Part shown: positions 22,940 through 34,900 of the stretch, piece by piece
Layout: each line of letters opens with the position of its first letter
Position numbering within the stretch: the first letter of the stretch is position 1
DNA from: Branchiostoma floridae
Taxonomy: Eukaryota > Chordata > Leptocardii > Amphioxiformes > Branchiostomatidae
Direction: 5' to 3'
DNA length: 60,894 nt
Assembly: GCF_000003815.2 (NCBI RefSeq)
Contig: NC_049980.1
Span: 10,744,666 to 10,805,559, forward strand
Translations under genes and position numbers: made by a program
Notes under the pieces: generated by a model
What the model was told of the DNA's origin: nothing
Seen by the model: the letters and a program-made list of their open reading frames with translations, nothing else
Databases searched by the model: none

Positions 22940-25900
22940 CTGTATTTGTGGGAAAGGGAGGACAGCGACATCAAATCAAATCAGCGCGATCGGGGCACGT
23001 ACATTTGGTATTAAAGACTGTCGGCGCATGACGCCAAAAAGCAGTTACTCAAGCAACTGGATACTTTGAGAAACGGTCATGCTTTTCAGACAGCAATCCG
23101 GCGTCTTTCGTCAATGTCGGTGGAGAAATCTTGTTGGAGGGAGGTTTTATATCGTAGTTGTGAATTGATATGCTGAAGATATCTAGTTAAAGAACAAGCT
23201 TATCCTAATTATGGATTAATATGCAAAAGGAGGAGGAACACTGGCAGTGTAAGTATAAGTATCAATTTGACAGTTATAAAGGCTAGGTACATTATGAATA
23301 CATGAAATTACTATGTTCAAATTCGTCATCAGACACATTTTCTGTGTATAAACGTCAGCATTCAATGCCAATCGGCTTCGTTGTGAACATCATTTAACTC
23401 ACCATGAAGAAATTTCCGCTGAGAATGGAGTTGACGGTAACTGTCTCAAACAGAGCAAATGTGACAATGAGGACACCGCCGCACATCCAGACATCTTCTG
23501 CCCTGACTACTGTGATCTGTGGAAGGAAATAGTGTGAGAGTTGATCTGGCATCATTATTACAATACCAACACCAAATTTGGTCTCATCATGTTTATTTCA
23601 TACTTGATATCTTCACTGCTACGAAGCTAGAGTTAGCAAAGTTCTGCAGAAAGTGGCCTGCCAAGATTTTATTATATAGCGGAAACATATCTAATATATG
23701 CATTACAATTACCTACCCAAGCAGAATCCTCGTCGTTATATGTAATGTTTCAAATTTAAGGAAAATTACCAAAAATTCCTCCTGTCCTATTATTGTACCT
23801 ATGAAAAGTTATAAAAGACATCATTCAATTGCCAAATGGAAAAATTTCAAAAGACATCATTCAAATGCCACCTAGAGTTGGGTTGCGGTCTTGTCTTACC
23901 CCATGCTCCTTACGATTGCCTGCCATTGTGATGAGTGCCAGTATGGCCGTGACACACAGCTGGACCCTTGCCGTGACGTCACGTGGATGGAGCCAGAAGG
24001 AGATCCAGGAACAGCCCACAATGACGACACTAGGGACGAAGGTATGGAACACGTGACTCCATCTCCGACGGGAGAAGCTCAGCTGGATCTCAAGCGTGGA
24101 CATACCTGCAACATGGTTAAGTATGAGATATTTTCAATTCGGTACATTCAGTGAAAACCCTAAAAGTTACTAGGCAAACAATTGAACGAAGCGTCAATAT
24201 AACTTGTAGAAGAAGAAGATGGTACATGTACAGTATCTATGGTTAGTAATGTGAGATGGTCACAACAAGCATTTCCAGCAAGCAAAACAAAATCGAGAGG
24301 TACAAACAGAGATTCAACAATGAACAAAATAGAACGTATACTAGTAACTCAGTCCTTGTCTGGGTTACCTCTGCATACAATAGTACATCGCTATTAGTAC
24401 GATTCATCAATGTATGGAATCAAATAGTCTCACCCGATGATGTGTTGGAACACTGGTCAGCAGCGCTCATGTAGCTGCATGTCCCCACGAAGTGTTTGCA
24501 CCCGTAACATTCGTCACTTTCGTCACTACAGCCTTTCATCAGCGGACAGTCGTTTGCTGGGTACGTGCAGTTGGCTTCAAACATGACACAATCTGTATAA
24601 TATGTTGAAGAACGAATCGACGTTATATGATAAAGTTCGACATATGATATGATGGCAACTTTATTTCTATGAAAACCTTAATGGCAATATGTGTGTAAAC
24701 ATATGCGTTTCATTAGGTTGGTAGATCTATGGAACATAGTCTTCCTCGTTACACAACCGCTTTTGCTCTTCTGTCGACGTTTCGACGACCGTTTGTCATC
24801 TTCTTCAGTGCATTATGAACGTTTGTAGTTGAAGACGTTTACAGTATGGCCAAGAACCACGTTATTACATCAAAATAGGTCAAATTCTGTTTTCAATGAC
24901 ATGTCAAGTACTGAGAAAGACGACTGAAGTTGTCGGAACGCCTACAGAAGAATAAAAGACGGCTGTGTAACGAAGAAGATTATGTTCAAAATATGTATTT
25001 ATAATAATAATCGTAATTGACAAGAATGCATGTAGCCTGGGTACCATCCGATTTCTACCGGGGCTCCTTACACTCGCTATCCTAAAAAGAAACTATCCGG
25101 TAAAAATCGGATGGTACCCAGGCTACATTACCTGTAGCTATGTGCTGATTGAATGGAGCAACTCTGGAGCTGAGTTTCAGTCCTGTCATCTCGTACTGTG
25201 ACGTTACTGCAGTCATGTCCACCTGGATAGGTTTCGCTTTGTTGTATTTTGACGGTTGACGGAAGGGGAAGACAACTTCGCCGTCTAGACAGTGGGTAAA
25301 GCGTTTATGAAATATGAGATGAAATAGATTGGGCATATTGAGTCTTGCACCTATCATATTCAGCTAGATACCTAGCAAAGAAAGAAACGAACTATCATGG
25401 TATACATTTTCTGGTTATAGATTTATTCGATTAATCAAAAAGGGTTTCAGTTAGGAAGGATACGAAAGAAATCACTCACAGCCATGGAGCTCAATGCTGC
25501 ATTTATGGTCGTCAAATGGGTATTCTTCTAGACTTGGTGGACAAACCAACTCCAGCTTTCTTCTGTAGTAGGAAAATGGGTGTGAGTGGTGTCAACAGTG
25601 CACAGATAGAGACAACAAGAAGAATCAGACTCCCAAATGCATCACACAAATTGTGCTATCAGCAAGCTCTAGAATTATTATCGCTTATAGATCGTCTGTC
25701 GTTCTGATATCAAAATACTCACGTGAGTTTATAGAACATGATTCCTTGTCGCTGAAGCCACATATTTATGGTGCTATTGTCCTTCTTGTCATCTTTGATG
25801 TGCGCGACCCTTCGCACGGTTTTTCCGAAGGCGACTGGGGGCACCCACAGGAGGGCACTGGAGACCGGAGTCACATGACTTGTCAGCTCTGCGAGCCGAT

Positions 25901-28900
25901 CGTCAACCCAGGCCATGGAGTATTCAACTGTCACCGTCATATTCTGGAGGAGGGTAAATAGATCAAAGTTATAAATAGTTCAGGGTTTGGTTTTAGTTTG
26001 TCTTGTTTTGATACAGATCTTCGTTAGTGACTGATATGCCACTATTCTTCTTGGAGTCCGGGTGATTTGCAGAGAATCACCAACTCTAGAAGGGAGGATT
26101 TGCAACCATTGCACACCACACCATCGCAACATGTATGTAAACAAATGAAAACCACAGACTCACCGAGTCTGCTTCAGAAAGCGGCCCGACTTCAAGAACA
26201 GCCACAGTGTAAATCACCTCGACGTTACCATCTGTTATGGAAAAGAAAAACATTCTTAAACAGAACTCTTAATGATACCTATTCTATGAATAAGACTTCT
26301 GGTTAAAAGAAACATCACAGATGTAGTTGACATTATTGTTTGGTTCAGGATATGATCATTAATGCATTTCATAATTTTTAACGTTGTACCACATGACGGT
26401 TCTTGTTAAAGGTACTAGTAACGAGACAGCTTTTTCTACAATTGGAATGTAAAGCGTCCAATACTCCACCTAATATATATGTGATTGAAGAACAAAGTTT
26501 AATCATATATGTCCAGGTCACATTCTACTCGTAGGTGCATGTGGACACGTGCAAGCGATCTATTTATAAATGAAAGTTAAAATTGCCATTTGTTTATGTT
26601 GCCAACAGGCCGGTCGAATTTTACGAAATGTAATACGTAATAAATAAGTAAACGTATATAATACCTCTCGTTGACGGACTGCTTTCCTTCTCATAATCCC
26701 GTGGAACGGCCTTCCCTGTTCTCCACTTTTCCCAGTCTGCCCTGGTAGCGCTGTCATTTGTGGAAAACAGCTCCAAATGTTCGTGAACACCGTGCAGGAC
26801 TCGGTGCATCAGCTTTGGAGGCGCGGTTGTTACTGAAATGGTCAGAGCGTTAGCCTTGGTGTCATACTGCTATCGTATTTAGGTTTTCTGGGCTCCCATA
26901 TCCACTCTCTCACAAAATATGTTTTAGTAAATCTAATAGCATAGAACCAACCAAACAAGGTTAAGGAAGAATTTTCCATGGTTTAATCACAAAGCAAGTT
27001 GACACTAACTGTGACCAGCAAAAAAGGAATGGTTACAAAACTATAATCTTATAAGAGCTAATGTAACAACAAGAAAATCATAGCCAAACAATCCCCTGTG
27101 TCAACTCGCCCACAAGGAAAACTATTTGTATAGATTATACGTAGGCGATACCTGAACATCCGGTTCCGTTAACAAGACCATCTCCCGTATACCAGGGATA
27201 GCAGGTACAAGTCGCATTAAGGGCAGGAGGGGGATTATCCGTACAGGTGGCCCGGGCGTCACACGGATTAGCCAAACAAGCGTCGACGTCTGAAAATTAC
27301 AATATGGATATTAGAAACATGTAAGAAAAAAAATTGAATATCCCATATCCTGAATAAACACAATGTACCAACATATTTTAAGTAAGTGAATAAGAAACAA
27401 ACCTGAACATCCGGTTCCATTATTATATCCATCTCCTGCATATCCAGTGTTGCAGGTACAAGTCGCGTTAAGGGCAGGAGGAGGATTATCCGTACAGGTG
27501 GCCTGGTGGTGACATGGATTAGCCAAACAGGCGTCCATATCTAAGGATTGCAATATCATATATTAAAAATTAGAGAAAAAGAAAAATGAATACCCTATGT
27601 CCTGGATACACAAAATGTGCCGACATATTTCAAGTAAGATGTTGATACAAAACGAACCTGAACATCCGGTTCCATTATTATATCCATCCCCTGTATATCC
27701 AGTGTTGCAGGTACAAGTCGCATCAAGGGCAGGAGGGGGATTATCCGTACAGGTGGCCTGGGCGTCACATGGATTAGTCACACAGGCGTCCACGTCTGAA
27801 AATTACAATATCGATATTAGTAACACGTGAAAAAAATGAAATGTGTATATCCCATGTCCCGAATGAACAAAGTGTGTACACATTGTAAGTAAAAGGTGTA
27901 TACGAAACGAACCTGAACATCCGGTTCCATTATTTAAACCATCCCCTGTATACCCAGTGTTGCAGGTACAAGTCGCGTTAAGGGCAGGAGGAGGATTATC
28001 CGTACAGGTGGCCTGGTGGTGACATGGATTAGCCAAACAGGCGTCCATATCTAAGGATTGCAATATCAGATATTGAAAATTTGTGAGAAAAAAAATATAT
28101 AAATATCCCATGTCCTGGATACACAAAATGTGCCAACAGATTTCAAGTAAAATGTTGATACGAAACGAACCTGAACATCCGGTTCCATTATTATAACCAT
28201 CTCCTGTATATCCAGTGTTGCAGGTACAAGTCGCATCAATGGCAGGAGGGGGATTATCCGTACAGGTGGCCTGGGCGTGGCACGGATTAGCCGAACAGGC
28301 ATCCATATCTGAATGTTGCAATACGAGATGATAATACATGTATTAGATTAAGTACACGCACCCGTAAAAAAGAGCCTCTTTATGTACCATTTTTGACTCA
28401 AAAGCAATGCCATTGACATGATACTACATGCAGGTATGTGAGAATACCTTCACATCCGGTTCCACTAACGAGACCATCCCCTGTGTATCCAGTGTTGCAG
28501 GTACAAGTCGCATTAAGGGCAGGAGGGGGATTATCCGTACAGGTGGCCTGGGCGTCACATAGATTAGCCGAACAAGCATCGATGTCTGAAAATTACAATA
28601 TCGATATAATAAACATGTGAGAAAAAATTGAATATCCCATAACCTGAATAAAGACAATTTACCAACACATTTCAAGTAAAGTTAATACAAAACAAAACAA
28701 ACCTGAACATCCGGTTCCATTTTTGTAACCATCTCCTGTATATCCAGTGTTGCAAGTACAAGTCGCATCAAGGGCAGGAGGGGGATTATCCGTACAGGTG
28801 GCCTGGGCGTCACAAGGATTAGCAAAGCAGGCGTCTTTGTCTGAAGATTTTATATGAGAAATATGTGAAAATTAGATTTGATATGAAAAAGATGTGAAAA

Positions 28901-31900
28901 AATAAATCTAAGTATCCCACTTTCTGAATATACAAATCAGCCACACTATCTATGTTTTCGCTTAAGTTAATATGAAACGAACCTGAACATCCAGTTCCAT
29001 TATTATAACCATCTCCTGTATATCCAGTGTTGCAGGTACAAGTCGCGTTAAGGGCAGGAGGGGGATTATCCGTACAGGTGGCCTGGTGGTGACATGGATT
29101 AGCCAAACAGGCGTCCATATCTAAGGATTGCAATATCAGATATTGAAAATTTGTGAGAAAAAAAAATATATAACAAGAGTTCGTAGACCTCAGGCCTGCA
29201 TGAAATGTATTGGGTTTCTGTAGACCTATTGTGTATTTTTGCCTTTTTGTCTGTGGTACGTGGTTGGAAAAATGAGCTTTTTACTGTGTTGGTTGTGCAC
29301 CATGCAAAAGTCTGACTCTGAAATTCCATTTTCTGAATTTGTAAGTTTGGACAGGGATGAACATTACTTATTTTGGATTTCTTAAGTATGTAACCAACCA
29401 TAGTACTTTGAAGTTGTTGAGACGCTACCTTTTTTTGTCTCAGATGGCCCATGCACATGTAGTTACTCTGTCACATGATATACTAATATCTTCCCATTTC
29501 AATGTACTGACCTAATGCAGCTGCTAAGTCTCCTTGGTTTGTGTTCTTCCAATGATATTCATTAAAGATTTATTTCTGGGGTGTTATTCACTTGACATCG
29601 GAATGTTACTCGCATAATTTGACCAATGATACTTTTATCTGTAGTTCCATAGACATTAGACAACATGAATAGTGGTAGCCCCCATGCAGCAGCAACAGTT
29701 AGTCCCCAGGGTGGTATGATATTTTCATTCAATCCATCCAACCCAAACCTAAATCTCCTGTAGTATCTAAGCCAAATTTAACAGCATAATTTACTATGAA
29801 AAATGTCCTTGTCAATCCCATTTATAGATGGCAAGCTGCTGGCAATGGAAGCTTTGAAAAGTTCAGAAGCTGTTGTAGTCAAAGCAAACACCCAGCAAAC
29901 ATCCCCGCAAACCAATGAGCAGTTGCTTAGAAGGGGAATTTCATCATATATTTGCCGCGACAAAATGCAACAAACGATACTGAATTTAAAACAGAACAAA
30001 GCTAAGCCTCCACCACTTAACCCTGCCTGTACCATAGATTAAGCAGGCCCAAAAACCAAGCGAATATGACTAGCCCAAAACAACAAATTACATGTATACA
30101 GTATGGAAATGGCATTACCAAAGAAACAAAAAGAAACACAGGACAAATCATACACATACCTTTCTCTTATGCCCACACTCTATACAGTTCTCCTCCACAT
30201 TAGAAAATTGCATCTTCTTCTGTTTAAGTTCAAGTTCAACCATGATTGCCAACAGGGTAAAGGAACTTGTACCGGAACTTAAAACTCAGTACTATACAGC
30301 TCTAGAAACACCACAAAGAGTAATAAGCAAACTCCAATTATACCTGACCAACAGATATATAATCTTGTACACTCCCGTCATCTGGCAAACTGTCAGTGCC
30401 ACTAAGTAACCTGATACATTGAAGGTGGCCCAGGCCAGATGATGGTTCTACACCCAACCATAATCTGTTTTTAAAACCAAGCAGATATTGGGAGGATGCC
30501 CCAACCACACTAAAACAGGGTCAACCTATACAGTATCAAGTTCAAGCACTAGGAGGCCCAAAATCAAACCTGACCACCAGGACACCACAAACAACTCACG
30601 TACCAAATGGCAACACAATGGCACCTTGCGTTCCGGAGATACAGCGCACGCCCCGTGCCCGCACAAAAGGTAACCTAAAATGTCAAGTTCAAGCACCAAG
30701 GGCGCCAAAATCAAAATTGAGCATTATTCAGCCACCGCCGACACATGTGCCAAATATCATCGCGCCAGCACCAGCCGTTCAGAAGATATAACTCCGGAAA
30801 CACCCCTCCCGGACACAAAATTCGACCTGCCGGGTCAAGTTCAAACGCGACAAGGCCCAAAGTCAATCCTAGGCAACAGGCAACAACCCCCCACCCATGC
30901 ACCAAAAATCGTCGCAATCGCGCGTATCGTTCCGGACACACAGCGCCAAAAGTGCCCCAAAAACACAAAAAATGCCACCTTCAATGTCAAGGTCAAGCGC
31001 CAGGAGGCCCAAAATCACACCTGAGTGTCAGGCTACCATCCCCAACCCACGTACCAAAAATCGTCGTGCTCGCACCATCCGTTCACGAGATACAGCGCCC
31101 TACATCCCCGGCTACCGAAAAGTTCCCACCAGCATCAAAACCATACCTGCATACATGCAGGTAAATATCCCATGTCCTGGATACACAAAATGTGCCAACA
31201 GATTTCAAGTAAAATGTTGATACGAAACGAACCTGAACATCCGGTTCCATTATTATAACCATCTCCTGTATATCCAGTGTTGCAGGTACAAGTCGCGTTA
31301 AGGGCAGGAGGGGGATTATCCGTACAGGTGGCCTGGGCGTGGCACGGATTAGCCAAGCAGGCGTCTTTGTCTGAAGATTTTATATGAGAAAGATGTGAAA
31401 ATCAGATTTAATATAAAAAAGATGTGAAAAAAATAAATCTAAGTATCCCACTTTCTGAATACACAAATCAGCCCAACTACCTATATTTTGGCTTAAGTTA
31501 ACATGAAACGAACCTGAACATCCAGTTTCATTATTATAACCATCTCCTGTATATCCAATGTTGCAGGTGCATGTCGCATTAAGGGCATGAGGAGGATTAT
31601 CCGTACAGGTGGCCTGGGCGTGGCACGGATTAGTGATATTTGCAACATGTGAAAGAATGAACTACAAAACCCAATGTTCTGCAGCTGATTGCACGAATCA
31701 GACAAAATATCTATACTTCTGTGTCTAATAGAAATATGTACCTAAACACCCATTTCCGCTGACGAGTCCATCTCCTGTATATCCAGTGTTACAGGTACAA
31801 GTCGCATTAAGGGCAGGAGGGGGGTTATCCGTACAGGTGGCCTGGGCGTCACATTGATTAGCTGAACAGGCATCTATGTCTGAAGATATGGCAACATCAG

Positions 31901-34900
31901 ATTTGATATTAGAGATAGGAAAACCATGTTGGATAATAATCTAAGGAGCACAAACAAGCAAAGACAAGTGACCTAATGGATGATTTTCAACGAATTGGCA
32001 GCGTTGACATAGCCTGGGTACCAACTAAACAATATTATAACTATAACTATAACTTTATTATACACTTTATACAGTCGCTTTTCTGCTATTCAAGAAGCAG
32101 AGGCGAACCTGGGAGTGGTACCCAGGCTAATGTTGACATGTTTTGAAAAACATTCAAACCTAAACATCCAGATCCACTAGCGAGTCCATCCCCTGTATAT
32201 CCAGTGTTGCAGGTACAAGTCGCATTAAGGGCAGGAGGAGGATTATCCGTACAGGTGGCCTGGGCGTCACACGGATTAGCCGAGCAGGCATCCGTGTCTG
32301 AATGTGGCAGTAGGGTAATGAATTATCAGAAAGGTATCTGCGGCTTTAAAAAAATGTGAATAACCAACCTTGTTCTTACAAAATTGTTCTTACACAAAAT
32401 GCGCTGTAACGTCGACATTCATACACAGATTTGGTAGAATGGAATACCTGAACATCCAGTTCCGCTAACTAGACCATCTCCTGTATATCCAGTGTTGCAG
32501 GTACAAGTCGCATTAAGGGCAGGAGGGGGATTATCCGTACAGGTGGCCTGGGCATCACACGGATTAGCCGAACAGGCATCTAGGTCTGAAAGTTGCAATT
32601 TCAAATTTTGATCTTGAACACACACACAGACGCGCGCGTGCATGAAAAGACCTAATAGTATGTAGAAATCTAACCCATAAAGGATATTGAGTATTATTTC
32701 CTACAAAATAAGGAATTGTAATATTGGATCGATGTGATAACATAAAGTGTGTAATAACAAGTACATTCGTTCGGCTATCTCTTGCATCTTTTGGGGGAAA
32801 AACAAATTGTTACCATAAACATAAACGACCGATACAATCTGCACGGTAGACAGGAACGTCATACCTGAACATCCAGTTCCACTAATGAGTCCATCCCCTG
32901 TATATCCAGTGTTGCAGGTACAAGTCGCATTAAGGGCAGGAGGGGGATTATCCGTACAGGTGGCCTGGGCGTCACACGGATTAGCCAAACAGGCATCTAT
33001 ATCTGTAGACAACATGAGATGTTATACTAGAAGAATTTGAGGAAGGATGCAAATACCCGACATTCGATCTGAATGCACATACCAGCTAAACTGATTCTGG
33101 CTTTTGAGTTAAGTTGATATAAAATGTACCTGAACATCCATTTCCGGTCACGTATCCATCTCCTGTATATCCAGTGTTGCAGGAACAAGTCGCATCAAGA
33201 GCAGGAGCAGGATTATCCGTACAAGTGGCATGAACGTCACAAGGGTAAGACAGACAGGCGTCTATGTCTATAAGTGGCAAAATAAAAGGTAATACTTAGA
33301 TATCCATCTACGTCAAACAAGGGTGCGGCTATTTATTTCCTCTATATCAAGCGGTTCAGATACAAGCAGGGGCGGGGTGATTCAAGCATATTTAGTAGAA
33401 TCACGCATTTCTGTCGAAATGTCATCGACATGACCCGGTAACAGTTCCAGACGCGGCCCTGTCCTAGACACGTTGTAAAGTTAGATAAATGATGAGATCG
33501 CTGGAAGCAACAAAATGCGAGATCGAAGCAAAGAAAAGCGACTCACAGCTGCTAGACAACAAAGGCGCCTAACCATACAACACGCTACTCGGGATGACTG
33601 CAAGGCATACCTATCTGACAGATGAATCCAGCAGTGGCACTGCAACTCGCATCATTCCACATGGCATCAGCATCCCACAATAGGACACAATCTTCACCTG
33701 GGGAAACGTTGTTGGGTTCACCTGGGCGCCAGTTAGAATAATCAGATGGCTCCAGGGTTTGACCGTCCTCAAACACCCACTGGCCTTCACTGCTGGCATC
33801 TGTCAACCCCAGCCAGCGGTACTGGTCTCCGTTTCTCAGACCTGAGATAAAAGTGTTGGTCGCACTCTCTTTCGGCATGGCTAACAGTCCCCCATCTTCG
33901 GCACACGCCTGTCTGGCCTCGTTGTATGTCTTTTGCTCGGGGAAGTCCTTGTAGCAACGTCCGTTAAAACTGACGTAGCCTGATATTGGGCAATCTACAT
34001 ATGAAGAGAATTAGGAGAAATTTGGCCTTTGTATCAATTACACCAGACATCCATATCAATTATAAGGAGCAGTTACAGTAATAAAACAAGTTCATATCAG
34101 ATGCTAGGCTAGTTTCGTACGACATTTGTGACATATAATTAACTAGTCCATTAAGGGAAGTGCCACAACGGAGCTCAAATAATCGTTTGATTTCCTAACC
34201 CACTAAAAAGAAAACACTAACGCAGGTCCCGGATACTGAGCGGAGCGGATTTTGTTTTAATTTCGTCGGGAAATGGTAGGATTGCATCATCTCGTCCGTG
34301 AGGTGATAAATCAGAACGAAGGTGATTGAAACGTTTACCTTTGGGTAGCTGACAGATGAATCCCCTGCAGTAGTTGCAGGCTCTTGGATCCCACACAGAC
34401 TCTCTCGCCCAAAATGCAACACAGCCGGAACCGTTGTCCCTGTCGTCGGGTTGCCAGTTGGAGTAGTCTGATGACGTCAGGTTTTGCCCATCATCATACA
34501 CCCACTGGCCGTCTCCGTTGGGGTCAGTCAGCCCAAGCCAGCGGCCTCCTGTTACCTCAGGTAGACTGGCGAGAAAAGCGTTGGTCTCGCTGTCCTTCGG
34601 CATGGCTAAAATCCCTCCGTCTACCGCACAAGCTTGGCGAGCCTCGTCGCGCGTTTTTCGTTCTGTAAAGCTCTTGTAGCAAATTCCGTTAAAGTAAACA
34701 TAGCCTGTGTTGGGGCACTCTGTGGAGAAGGAACAACAAGAAAATTTCGAACTGAATGAATTTATTCTAAAACTGTAGGTTTTCATGAGCGGTGCCGGCA
34801 TATCATTCTTCCGTTAACGTAAGTCCTGAGGTAGTCACATACATCGTGCTATACACCTGGATATACCACGATAACGTCTTATTGTATATGTATGTGCAAT

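Noticed and set aside
24434-24592. LDL-receptor class A module in the cysteine-rich channel exon
   Set aside because: SDESDEC is reminiscent, but the cysteine count (8) and the missing FxC/CI and CDGxxDC words do not fit an LDLa repeat.
30680-31220. Overlapping plus-strand frames of 105-140 codons
   Set aside because: Produced by ~150-bp tandem repeats lacking stops in several frames; no domain recognised.
27152-33267. CRISPR-like regular repeats
   Set aside because: Regular spacing comes from 138-base EGF exons with splice sites in a eukaryotic gene; no short palindromic direct repeats.
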